This document shows, piece after piece, positions 34,591 through 46,779 of a stretch of 64,000 nucleotides of DNA. Source of the stretch: Dactylis glomerata (Eukaryota; Streptophyta; Magnoliopsida; Poales; Poaceae); assembly GCA_007115705.1 (NCBI GenBank), contig QXEO01000243.1, positions 1-64,000 on the forward strand. Direction: 5' to 3'. Every line of letters starts with the position of its first letter. Within the stretch, counting starts at the first letter, position 1. The notes under the pieces were generated by a model. It saw only the letters and a program-made list of their open reading frames with translations, made no database searches and was not told the DNA's origin. A program made the translations under genes and the position numbers.

Positions 34591-37500
34591 CTATTCGAAA
34601 ACAAACTCTACAGGTTCCTGCAGTTTGTCTTGGATGTAATCTTCCGGAGAAACTGTTTCAATAACATCAACATCTTCATTATAAGAATCTCCAGAAATAT
34701 AATGTTTGAGTCTTTGCCCATTCACCACTTGTGTAGAATCATCTTTCAATGAAGCAATCTTGATAGCACCTGAGCGGTACACTTCCACAATAACATATGG
34801 TCCTTCCCATTTAGAAAGTAATTTACCTGCAAAAAATCTGAGACGAGACCTATACAATAGAACTTTCTCACCAACATGAAACTCTCTCTTAAGAATTCTC
34901 TTATCATGCCATTGCTTGACTTTCTCCTTGAAAAGTCTGGCATTCTCATACGCTTCGTTTCTCCACTCATCTAGAGAACTCAAATCTAACAACCTTTTCT
35001 TACCGGCTAGTTTAAAATCTCTATTAAGCTCTCTCACTGCCCAAAAAACTTTGTGTTCTAATTCTAAGGGCAAGTGACACGCTTTTCCATAAACCATCTT
35101 ATAAGGAGACATACCCATGGGGTTCTTATAAGCAGTTCTATAAGCCCATAAAGCGTCATTTAACTTACTAGCCCAGTTTTTCCTAGATCTACTAACAGTC
35201 TTCTGCAAGATAGACTTGATCTCTCTATTTGAAAGCTCTACCTGCCCACTAGTTTGGGGATGATAAGCAGAAGCAATTCTATGATTGACATCATACTTAG
35301 CAAGAGTTTTTCTAAAACTACCGTGAATAAAATGAGAACCTCTGTCAGTCATAAGATATCTAGGCACTCCGAACCTAGGAAAAATAACATCCTTAAGCAT
35401 TTTTAACGAAGTCTCACCATCGGCACTCTTTGTAGGTATGGCTTCTACCCATTTAGTAACATAATCAACAGCAACAAGTATATGGGTATAGCCTTTTGAA
35501 GGAGGAAAAGGACCCATAAAGTCAAATCCCCAACAATCAAACGGTTCAATAACAAGAGTGTAATTCATAGGCATTTCATTGCGTCTAGAAATATTACCAA
35601 CTCTTTGACATTCATCGCAAGATAAAACATACCTTCTGGCATCTTTAAAGAGGGTTGGCCAGTAAAAACCTGATTGTAGAACCTTCTGTGCGGTCCTATC
35701 TCCAGCATGATGCCCTCCGTAGGCACTGCTATGGCATTTTCTTAATATCTCTTGTTGCTCGTATTCCGGTACGCATCTTCTCATAATACCATCAACTCCT
35801 TCTTTATATAAATGTGGGTCATCCCAAAAATAATGCCTCAAATCATAGAAGAATTTTCTTCTTTGCTGAGCTGTAAAGGTTGGAGGCAAATACTTGGAAA
35901 CTATAAAGTTAGCATAATCAGCATACCAAGGAAGGTCTCGCGAAGTTACATTTATTGCAGCCAACTGTTCATTTGGAAAACTATCATTAACAGGAATAGG
36001 ATCAAAAGAAATGTTTTCCAATCTAGACAAGTTGTCAGCCACAGGATTTTCAGCACCTTTCCTATCTACGATATGCAAATCAAACTCTTGTAAAAGCAAC
36101 ACCCATCTAATAAGCCTAGGCTTAGCATCCTTCTTAGTCATAAGATATCTAATAGCAGCGTGATCAGTATGAATAGTAACTTTAGAATCAACAATGTAAG
36201 ATCTAAACTTATCACATGCAAAAACAATAGCAAGAAACTCTTTCTCAGTAGTAGCATAATTCTTCTGAGCAGCATCAAGAGTCTTACTAGCATAATGAAT
36301 AACATTCAACTTATTATCTACGCGCTGTCCAAGAACAGCACCAACAGCAAAATCACTAGCATCACACATAATTTCAAAAGGTAAATTCCAATCAGGTGGT
36401 TGAACAATAGGAGCAGTAGTTAAAGCCTTCTTAAGAGTTTTAAAAGCTTCCTTACAATCATCATCAAAGACAAATGGTACATCTTTTTGAAGAAGATTAG
36501 TAAGAGGCTTTGAAATCTTAGAGAAATCTTTAATAAACCTCCTATAGAAACCAGCATGACCAAGAATACTACGAATACCTTTAACATCTCTTGGACATGG
36601 CATTTTCTCAATTGCCTCCACTTTTGCTCTGTCAACTTCAATACCTCTTTTAGAAATTTTATGTCCAAGGACAATTCCTTCATTCACCATAAAGTGGCAT
36701 TTCTCCCAATTAAGAACAAGGTTAGTTTCTTCACATCTCTGCAAAACTTTATCAAGGTTGTGCAAACAATTATCAAAGGAAGTTCCATAGACGGAAAAAT
36801 CATCCATGAAGACCTCCACAATTTCTTCACAAAAGCCATGAAAAATAGCAGACATGCATCTTTGAAAAGTAGCAGGAGCATTGCATAAACCAAAAGGCAT
36901 ACGTCTATAAGCATAAGTTCCATAAGGACAAGTAAAAGTGGTTTTCTCTTGATCATCCTTCTTAACAGCAATTTGAGAAAAACCAGAATAACCATCAAGG
37001 AAACAAAAATGAGTCTTCTTAGACAACCTTTCTAGCATTTGATCTATAAACGGTAAAGGGTAATGATCTTTCTTAGTAACTTTGTTTACCTTCCTATAAT
37101 CAATGCACATTCTATAACCGACAACTACCCTTTGAGGAATAAGCTCGTTATTCTCATTAGGCACAACAGTCATACCTCCCTTCTTAGGAACACAATGAAC
37201 AGGACTAACCCATCTACTATCAGCAATAGGATAAATAATACCAGCATCAAGGAGTTTTAATACCTCATTTCTTACCACATCCTTCATCTTGGGAATTAGG
37301 CGGCGTTGATGCTCCACAACTGGCTTCGCATCTTTCTCCATATTAATGGCATGCTGACATAAAGTGGGAGAAATCCCTTTTAAATCATCCAGAGTATATC
37401 CCATAGCTCCTCGGTGTTTCCTCAATATCTCCAATAATCTTTCTTCTTCCTTTCCTGAAAGTTTAGAGCTAATAATAACAGGATATATTTTCTTATCATC

Positions 37501-39318
37501 AATATAAGCATATTTAAGATTATCAGGCAAAGGCTTTAATTCAAAAACAGGATCTTCCTTAGGCGGCAAAGTGGTACCAAGATCCTCCACAGGTAAATTA
37601 TGCTTGAGTAATGGTGGTTGACGAAGAAGAATGTCGTCAATCTCTTCTCTTTCCTTGCTAAAAACATCACTTTCGTGATCTTCCATGAATTGCTGCAAGG
37701 CATTATTAGGGGCGAGAGCAATAGAAGCAAGCTGCTCAACTCAAAAAAATTCATTAGGCGTGTCATTCTCATAAGAAGTCTTAGCAAACTTGGAAAAATT
37801 AAACTCATAAGACTCTCCATTAAACTTAGTAAAAAAATTCTCCTTCTTACAATCTATCACGGTGCCACAAGTGTTCAAAAATGGTCTACCAAAAATAATA
37901 GGACAAGTTTTACTAGCCTCCTTACCAAGTACTAGAAAATCAGTAGGGTACTTAGTCTTACCACATAGAACTTCCACATCTCGAACAATACCAAGAGGCC
38001 AAACAGTCTCTCGGTTAGCAAGCTGAACAACCACATCAATATCTTCAAGTTCACAAGTGCCAATCTCGTGCATAATTTCTTTATAAAGCTCCAAAGGAAT
38101 AGCACTTGCACTAGCACCAATATCACATAAGCCATAATAGCAATGATCTCCAATCCTGACAGAAATAACAGGAACACTTGCTTTCCTATGCTTTTTAGGA
38201 TGCGAGAGAATGTTAGAAGCATCTTCACAAAAAAGTATATATTCATCCCCTACATCTTTAGTAACAAGATCATTTAATATAGCAACAGGAGACATAATAG
38301 TAATTTGCTCATCAGGCTCTGCAGCTTTCTTAGTACTTTTATTAGACACACTTACCAAAGTAGAATACTTTTTTACCTTAGCAGGGAAAGGTGTCTTCTC
38401 AATATAAGGTTCAGGAACGATGCTATCAACCATACAAACTTCTGTAGCTGCAGCAGGTATATGACTAATAGAGTCTTTATAAGGCGCATGATATTTGTTC
38501 CAATCTTTCTTTGGAACATCAATATAGGAAGCAAAAGCCTTAAGACAATTAGCAAGGATTTGTGAATCAAGACCATAAGCAGAGCTAACACTGTGAAAGT
38601 CATCGGTCCCCATAAAAGATTTAATGCATTCATAATCATAATTTATACCTGACTTCCTACCTTTGTCGTTTTCCCAACCTTCAGCATTCACTTGTATACG
38701 GTCAAGAAGTTTCCACTTAGCATCTTCTTTCATATGAGTGAATGATCCAAAACAAGAAGCATCCAAATAATCCTTATTAGGAAGAGTAAGCCGCGCATAA
38801 AAATTATCAATGACAATATTATTGGGGAGCTCATGAATGGGGCATTTGAGCATTAGTAACTTCAATCTCCCCCATGCTTGGGCAATACTCTCTCCATCAT
38901 GAGGCCAAAAATTATATATCTTGTTACGATCTTTATAAATTTCACTTGGAGGATAAAACTTGGAATAAAAGAGAGGCACAATATCCTCCCATGCCATAGA
39001 TGGACCATCTTGGAGTAGTCGATACCACTCTTCAGCTCTGCCTTTCAATGATATAGAGAATAATTTCTTCTTGACCTGGCTTGGTGAAATACCTGCACAC
39101 CTGAACAACTCGCATAATTCATGTATAAATAATAAGTGATCACCCGGATGGACAGTTCCATCTCCTGAATAGCAGTTATCCATAATACGCCCAACAATTT
39201 TCATAGGTATTTTAAAAGGATCAATTTCAGCAGGCGGTGGCGGTGGTGGTTCCTCCGCATGTGCAGCAGTAGCAGTAGATGTGTTTCCAAATAGGAAACC
39301 AAATGGAGAGTTCTCCAT
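34591..39318 (-). pseudogene. E2 gag-pol polyprotein, one nonsense codon, otherwise intact
   Basis: 1,576-codon minus-strand frame from ATG 39318 (MENSPFGFLFGNT) to TAG/TAA at 34591. Domains as in E1: gag, retropepsin LCDIGASASAIP, RT with CIDYRKVNKVTKKDHYPLPF and FMDD (near residue 836), RNase H, integrase with H2C2 finger, D-D-x35-E core (FDFMGPF, TDRGSHF, GQVELSNRE) and the C-terminal HVGEKVLLYRSRLR. The only break is TGA at 37741-37743 (codon 526), which is CGA in E1 and lies between protease and RT. No frameshift. It would yield gag-protease only unless read through. Encodes the enzymes that E3 lacks. Confidence 0.95.
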
Positions 39319-39409
39319 AGCAGAGTAAAACAAAAATAAAAGACAAAATAAAAATAATACCGACAGCGACGGTTACCTTTACCAATTCCACTCTTCAATA
39401 GCGCTACAC

Positions 39410-39427
39410 TCCCCGGCAACGGCGCCA
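39410..39427 (-). promoter_or_regulatory. Primer binding site of E2 (tRNA-Asp)
   Basis: Complement of TGGCGCCGTTGCCGGGGA, 11 nt inside the 5' LTR. Confidence 0.88.
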
Positions 39428-39438
39428 GAAAATAGTCT

Positions 39439-40948
39439 TGATGACCCACAAGTATAGGGGGTGTATTGTAGTACTTTCGATAAATAAGAGTGTCGAACCC
39501 AACGAGGAGCAGAAGGTGTTGATGAGCAGTTTTGATCAAGGAATCACTGTAAATACTAGCAAACAGGTTTTCAGAGGTATTTGGTAATGCGAATAAATAA
39601 AGTATGAGTAAATAAGAAACAGTAGTAACAATTGCAGCAAGTGGCCCAATCCTTTCTTCAGCAAAGGACAAGCCAGTTGTGTTCTTATAATAACCAAACG
39701 TTCTCGAGGACACACGGGAGTTTTCTGTCAAGAGCTTTCGCTTCATAGAGCCAATAGTATTTATTGGTTTGGTAAGTGTTATGGGGGTGAACCTGCGCTA
39801 GCGCACTACCCTTACTAGGATAAATATACACTTGTGATTATACCCCTTGCAAGCATCCGCAAATACAAGAAAGTAATTAAGATAAATCTAACCACAGCCT
39901 TAAACTCTATGATCCTACGCTCCCTGGTGCAATGGTTTCCCAACGGAGGTTTAGATTTCTGTCACTCCAGCAACCCCACAATCGGTAGCCAAATACACAA
40001 TGCATCTCACTAGGCCCATAAATGGTGAAGTATCATGTAGTCGACGTTCACATGACACCACTAGTGAAATAGCACCACAACAATATCAAACCATTAAATA
40101 TTTCTCAACAATAATTCACTACTAACATCTTGACTTCTCCCATGTCCTCAAGAACTAAACGAACTACTCACAAGACATCATATGGATCATGATCAGAGGT
40201 GAAATAATGGTAAATAACAATCTGAACATAAACCTTAATTCAACGGTTCCACTCAATAGCATCAACTACAAGAGTAATCAACACCGGGAAAGTTTCCCCT
40301 ATGAATATAACAAGATCCAACTCAAGATGTTACAGCGGGATGGCGAGGTGATGGTGGAGATGAAGGTGCTGGTGATGGAGATGATGACGACGATGATCCC
40401 GATGAAGTCCGGTGCGATGGTGATGACGATGGCGACGATCTTCCCTCTCCGGGAAGGAATTTCCCCGGCAGATTTCTCTCTGCCGGAGAGCTTTTCTCTC
40501 TCTATGTCCTCCGCCCCGCAGAGGCGGCTGTGTCTAACTCTGAACCCCCCCTCACTTAGGTTTTCGGGGACGATCATGTACGCGAAGGGGGCGAGACCAG
40601 AAGTGGGCCAGGGCTCCCTCACACAAGGCTGGCGCGGCCAGGGGGCTACCCGCGCCACCCTAGCGTGTGGGCCACCCCTAGCCTCTCTTGACTCCTCCTT
40701 CTAGCTTCGTGAGTCATCTGATAAAATATAATTTCTGGGTATTTTTCTGGAATTTTCCTGATCTTCAAAATATGGTCTCTTGATGGTCCTTTTTCCAGCA
40801 GAATCCTGACTCCGGCAGCAACTCCTCCGATGATCATCAAACATGTGAAAACAAAGGAAATAACATAAGTATCATATCTAAATATGAAATATATCAATGA
40901 ATCACAGTAAATTATGATACAAAATAGTGATGCAAATTGGACGTATCA
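39439..40948 (-). mobile_element. 5' LTR of E2
   Basis: 1,510 bp, bordered on the right by TTAGT (40949-40953). Confidence 0.95.
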
Positions 40949-40953
40949 TTAGT
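40949..40953. repeat. E2 target-site duplication, right copy
   Basis: TTAGT, matching 30550-30554. Confidence 0.97.
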
Positions 40954-41940
40954 CACAATAGGCTTGGCAACCCAAATGGTTCTTTTCTTGACACCACTTT
41001 GAGTTCCAACAAACTTGGCAAACACATTGCCATCCTTATCTTTCCTAAGAGAATAATCATCATCAACAATGATAGGATTAGATAAGGTACCGCTTAGGCA
41101 TGAAGAAGCAAAGTGCCCCTTCTCACGACAAATATAACAACAAGTGCTTCCCTTTCTCTTCTTTGTTGATTTCTTGATTTGGGAAGCTTCATCTTGTTAC
41201 TTCTTGGGAAGTGGCCTATCTTCAACTTGAGGTCGTGCTTGAGCTTGACCTTGTGGCCGCTTCCCTTGTTGCTTCTCACTCAAGTGCTTCTTCTTCAATG
41301 GGCAAGATTTCACATGATGCCCTTCAATCTTGCACTTGAAGCAAACAATCTTGGCCAAATTCTTGACTTGGTCTTGGCCCTTCTTCTTCTTGTTGCTCTT
41401 GGACTTGTTCTTGTTATTGGAGTTGAATCCAAGTCCACTCTTGTCATTAGGGGATTTTTGCACACTCAAAATATTATCGAGTGTGGATTTCCCTTCATGA
41501 TGCTTCTCCAAGTCTTTCTCCAAACTAGTGATTTGGGCCTTGAGCTCTTTGATTTCCTCTACAAGGTTAGTAGTAATACAAGTACTAGAGGAAATAGGAG
41601 CTTCATTGTTAGAGCAATAAGGCATATCAAGTAATTCATCACAAGATGTAGCAATATTATGCCTAGATAAATTACTAGGACTACCACATGGTAATATAGC
41701 ATTTTGGTTCAAAGTAGTGCTAATGTCCAAATGAGGCTCACAAGATGTTTCCTTAGTGATACTTTCCTCATGAGCTAACTTTATCCCATTATAAGAGATT
41801 AGGAGATCCCCATGAGAGCCCGAGAGCTTTTCATGGCTTTCCTCCAATTTCTTATAATTGCTTGTTAGCAACTCAAGTTGAGCCCTTAGCTCAACATTCT
41901 CCTTTAATATAGATGCTTCACAAGAAGTAGAGTTAGTAGC

Positions 41941-41945
41941 ACAAG
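41941..41945. repeat. E3 target-site duplication, left copy
   Basis: ACAAG, identical to 52157-52161. Confidence 0.97.
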
Positions 41946-44527
41946 TGATACGTCTCCAACGTATCTATAATTTTTGATGCTCCATGCTTGTTTTTACGCC
42001 ATTTGCCTACTGTTTCGTTACACTTCGTGGCACTTTTATGCATTTTCCGGAACTAACCTATTAACGAGTTGCCACAGTGTCAGTTCCCTGTTTTCTGCTG
42101 TTTTTGTGTTTCAGAAGTGATACACAGGAAATATTCTTGGAATTGGACGAAACAAGTTCCTGAAGTCTTATTTTACCCGGAAGCTTCCAGAGATCCAAAG
42201 GAGAGTAGGAGACGGGCCACTAGGGGCCCACACACAGGGGTGGCACGGCCAGCCCCTGGCCCGCGCCACCATGGTGTGAGGCCACCTGGCCCCTCCTCTG
42301 ACATCGCCCCTTCGCCTATAAAGACCCCCCGACGGGAAAAACCTAAGTACCCGATCACTTTTCCAGAACACATCGCGATCCGCCGCCGCCGTCGACCCAA
42401 AGATCGGGATGGTCCAGAAGCTCTTCCTGGCACCCTGCCGGAGAGGGGAATCGCCACCGGAGGTCTTCTTCATCGCCATGCTTGCCTCCGGAGCGATGAG
42501 TGAGTAGTCTACCTTGGACTATGGGTCCATAGCAGTAGCTAGATGGTTGTCTTCTCCACCATGTGCTTCATGTTTAGATCTCATGAGCTGCCCTACATGA
42601 TTGAGATCACCGTTATGTAATTCTACATGTTTGGTTTGTTGGGATCCGATGAATATTGGTGTTTATGATTAAGTTGCTGTACTGAATATTATCTTTTGTT
42701 ATCTCTATGTTGTCGGTGTAATGGATACCGGGGTATCCCGGTCCACCTGCTCCTGGGCCCCGTCATCGGCCCATCTTCAGCCCGGGAGATAATCAACAAT
42801 CTTCAGCACGGAGAAGACCCTCACGAGGAGACGCCTCGTGAGGAGAACGACGACGGAAATCGCTAAGGACCAGAAGACCTCCTCACGAGCCCTGCTGGTG
42901 AGGAGAGAAGGTACGCCCACGTCAGCTCAGCACGGTTTCGTGCGGAGCAAGAAGATAACGGGCAGAAGGCCACGTACCGCCCACGCTACCCCCGACAGGG
43001 AGGAGACCAACTTTCTCTGTGCCTGTCCAAAGCGGCACAGTGGCAGTTGGCCACCCCCCTAAATATAGCATGGACGGTGCAGGGCGCCAGAGGAGGACGT
43101 CAGCCTTCTCCACCCACTCCTGTGGACCGGCGCCGCAACCCTGTAAAGACCAAGTCTACGGAAGAGCGTAGTCTACAGCTGTCCTCCCTCCTTGACCGTG
43201 TGTGGCAACCCCTTCCCCAAGAAGATAAGGGGAAGGAGGACCTTGGCGCTATAAAAGGGGGGAGAGGCCACCCCTTAGAGGGGATCGGATCTTCATCTTC
43301 TTCAAGCTGCTAGCTGGGCACGCAGGTTCTTCAACCTCTGGCCAGCTAGAGCTTTGTAACCAAGGCCTTGTACTCCTCGCGAGGTGTCGCGTCGTAATAC
43401 AAGAAGGCAGGAAGTAGGGGTTTTACCTCACCACGAGGGCCCTGAACCTGGGTAAATCTCGGTCTCCCTCTTTGCAGTGCGTAGCGCATCCGACAATCGA
43501 GGCTTCCGTCACCGTGCTTCGTTGCGATCCAAGATCTCACACGTTCAGCCCCCTGCGTTCGAATCTTTTGGGTCCATCGCGTGGTACCCCGTGTTCTTGC
43601 GACACGAAATCCATCGACATATGTTGTTTATGATCTTGCATGCTCTCCATTGTTAGTAGCTATCTTGGCCGAGTAGTTGCTAGTGACTCCAAGAGGGGGT
43701 ATTTATGCTCGATAGTGGGTTCATGCCTCTATTTAACCTGGGGGAGTGACAGAAACCTCTAAGGTTGTAGATGTGCTGTTGCTACTAGGGAGAAAACAAC
43801 ATTCATATGCTCAAGGGCATATGATTTGTTTACATTACACACTTTGCTTAATGCAATTATCTGTTGTTCGCAACTTAATACTTGTGGAGTTCTCGGATTG
43901 ATTCGCCACAAGTGGATTATTAGTCATAGATGCAGTTGGATGGCGGTCTATGTATTTTGTTGTAATGCCCAGAGTAAATCTCATAGTGATCTTCTTGACA
44001 TATCACGTTTATCTTTATTCTATCAATTGTCCAACTGTAATTTGTTTACCCAGCATGTGTTATTTATCTTATAGAGAGACACCACTAGTGAACTGTGGAC
44101 CCCGGTCCTATTTCCATCATATTGCTATCACCTGTTTACTTTACTCGCACTGTTTAATTTACTCGCATACTCTATTATTTTCCACTCGATACGCTCATAA
44201 CCTTTGTTTCAAGCAAACCGGTGAGATTGACAACCTCATCACAAGTTGGGAATGAAGTACTTGGTTGTGTTGTGTGCAGGTTCCGCGTTGCAGCTAGCAA
44301 GCAAAGCTTGGACGAGGTGCCATATATAAATTGTCCAAAGCTGTCGCAAGCTAGCAAGTATCACCTTCAGTCGTTTGTCTCTCCTCTCCAAGAACGATAA
44401 ACCTTGGTTTCTTAACTGAGGGAAAACCAGCTGCTATATTCATCACACCTTCCTCTTGGGGTTCCCAACGGGCTGGTTATTCACCACGCACAAGGACTGC
44501 CAAGCTCCACATCAACTAGGAGCATCA
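41946..44527 (+). mobile_element. 5' LTR of E3, containing a solo LTR
   Basis: TGATACGTCTCC to GGAGCATCA. About 21 substitutions, mostly transitions, against the 3' LTR in the first 545 bp. GC-rich palindrome near 42239-42270; possible TATAAAG at 42318-42324. Confidence 0.95.
42711..43619 (+). mobile_element. Solo LTR inside the E3 5' LTR
   Basis: TGTCGGTGTAATGG to CCATCGACA, so the ends are TGTCG...CGACA. The 5-bp duplication TATGT flanks it at 42706-42710 and 43620-43624. The 3' LTR of E3 has the empty site. It contains TATAAAAGG at about 43251 and a CTGAACCTGGGTAAA block like that in LTR A, so it is probably a gypsy LTR. No internal region: formed by LTR-LTR recombination. Orientation is taken from the TATA box. 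Confidence 0.95.
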
Positions 44528-44536
44528 GCTGTTTTC

Positions 44537-44554
44537 TGGCGCCGTTGCCGGGGA
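44537..44554 (+). promoter_or_regulatory. Primer binding site of E3 (tRNA-Asp)
   Basis: TGGCGCCGTTGCCGGGGA, 9 nt after the LTR. Confidence 0.88.
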
Positions 44555-44721
44555 GGAAGTAGAAGACTTCTGCGAGGGGAGTTTTCGCACGCACATCCTT
44601 TACTTTGTTTTATTGTTTTGCTTTACTTTATTTATTTTACCTGCATCATTTTATATCAAAAACCCAAAAAAAATAGAATCCTTGGTAGTTGTTTTTACTT
44701 ATTTACTTTTGTTTTGCTGAA

Positions 44722-46779
44722 ATGGCCAATCCTGAAAACACCAAGTTGTGTGACTTTACTAGCACAAACAATAGTGATTTTATCTGCACTCCTATTGCAC
44801 CACCTGCTACTGCTGCAAACTTTTATGAGATTAAGCCTGCTTTGTTGAACCTTGTTATGAAAGAGAAATTTTCTGGTGCTAGTACTGAAGATGCTGCAGC
44901 TCATCTCAACAATTTTGTTGAGCTATGTGAGATGCAGAAATATAAGGATGTTGATAGTGATATTATTAAGCTCAAGTTGTTTCCTTTTTCTTTGAGAGGA
45001 AAAGCTAAAGATTGGTTGCTGTCTTTGACTAAGAATAGTATTGATTCATGGGCTAAGTGTAAGGATGCTTTTATTGGTAGATACTATCCTCCTGCTAAGA
45101 TTATATCCATGCGTAGCAATATTATGAAGTTTACTTAGTTTGATAATGAACATGTTGCTCAAGCTTGGGAAAGAATGAAATCTATGATAAAGAATTGCCC
45201 CACTCATGGACTGACTACTTGGATGATTATTCAAACTTTTTATGCAGGACTGAATTTTTCTTCAAGGAACCTACTTGATTCAGCTGCTGGAGGCACTTTT
45301 ATGTCCCTTACCTTGGGCGCCGCAACAAAGCTACTCGACAACATGATGGTAAATTATTCCGAATGGCACACCGAGAGAGCTCCACAAGGTAAGAAGGTAA
45401 ATTCTGTTGAGGAAACCTCTTCCTTGAATGATAAGATTGATACCATTATGGCTATGCTTGCTAATGATAGGACTCATGTTGATCCTAATAATGTTCCTTT
45501 GGCCTCTCTGGTTGCTCAAGAAGAGCATGTTGATGTGAATTTCATTAGAAACAATAATTTTAACAACAATGCTTATAGGAACAATTTTGCTAGTAATAAT
45601 TATAGGCCGTATCCTTCTAGTAATGGTTATGGTAACTCTTATGGTAATTCCTACAACAACACTAGGGCCGCGCCCTCTGAGCTTGAGGTAATGCTCAAGG
45701 ACTTCATCGGTAAGCAAACTGCTTTTAACAAGTCTATTGAGGAAAAGTTAGGCAAAATTGATATTCTTGCTTCTAAAGTTGATAGCCTTGCTCATGATGT
45801 TGAACTTCTGAAATTAAAAGTGTTGCCTAATGATGCGAAAGAGAACAATGTTTTTGCTACCGCTAATGCTATTCAAGTTAGAATTGATGAAAATATTAGA
45901 TTGTTAGCGGAATTGCATGCCAGGTGGGAAAGAGAAGATGAGATGGCTAGAGAAATGAAGGTATGTACCATTACTACCTCTAATGATGTTGCTCCTAATG
46001 CTAGCAATCCTCTTACTTTGATTGGTGAAGAGAAAACTCCCACTCCTTGTGTTAAAAAGCCTAAAACTGCCAAAACTTTTTCTCAAAAGAGTGCTGAAAT
46101 TTTTCAGAGTGTGGAAGATGATAGCTCTACTTCTTTTAATGATTTTGATATTGATGGCTACAATATATCTGAAGTAATTTTGTTCTTGCAAAATCTTGCT
46201 TTGCCTCCCAATGCTAGTTCTTTAAATATTGCTTTTACTAAGCATATTACCAATGCTCTCATAAAAATTAGGGATGAAAAGTTGAAGCAAAAAGCTTCTG
46301 TTCCCAAGAAGTTAGAAGATGGTTGGGAACCCATCATTGATATGCATGTTAATGGTTTTTATTACCATGCTTTATGTGATCTAGGTGCTAGTATTTCTAT
46401 CATGCCTAGAAAGATTTATGACATGCTTGATTTACCACCGCTTGAAAAATGTTATTTTGATGTTCCTATTGCTGATGTTGCTAAGAAGAAACCTTTGGGA
46501 AGAATTAATGATGTTCTTATTGTGGTTAACAATAACCTTGTTCCTGTTGATTTTCTTGTTATGGACGTTGAATGCCATGCTTCATGTCCTATTATTTTGG
46601 GAAGACCCTTTCTTCAAACTGTAGGTGCTATCATTGATATGAGGAAAGGCACTATCAAGTATCAATTCCCACTAAAGAAAGGTATTGAACACTTCCCTAG
46701 GAAAAGAAAGAAATTACTTTTTGACTCTATTCTTAGAGCAAATTATGAGCTTGATGCTTCATCACTTGATGTTACTTGA
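44722..46779 (+). pseudogene. E3 gag-protease ORF with one nonsense codon
   Basis: 686-codon frame from ATG 44722 (MANPENTKLCDF). Gag core: LKLFPFSLRGKAKDWLLSL, then WAKCKDAFIGRYYPP. An Asn/Tyr-rich linker follows (near 45550-45660), then a coiled stretch and a retropepsin (ALCDLGASISIMP, Asp at residue 553; ILGRPFLQTVGAIIDM). The end is ...ASSLDVT at TGA 46777-46779. One in-frame TAG at 45136-45138 follows MRSNIMKFT; the frame continues unchanged. The terminal stop follows the protease with no pol after it, so the gene ends there by design or by ancestral deletion. Gag is clearly diverged from that of E1/E2. Confidence 0.92.

Larger units (their letters stand above)
30555..40948 (-). mobile_element. 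Athila-lineage element E2, complete insertion
   Basis: 10,394 bp, minus strand, with 5-bp duplication TTAGT on both sides. LTRs 39439-40948 (5') and 30555-32067 (3'), primer site, near-intact gag-pol, ORF3, 3' noncoding region and polypurine tract in the same order as E1. Six substitutions were counted in the first 410 bp of the two LTRs. It is the best-preserved element here, with one in-frame stop in pol. Confidence 0.97.

Noticed and set aside
37741..37743. TGA between protease and RT of E2 as a recoding stop separating gag-pro from pol
   Set aside because: E1 has the sense codon CGA at the same place, so it is better read as a C-to-T mutation.
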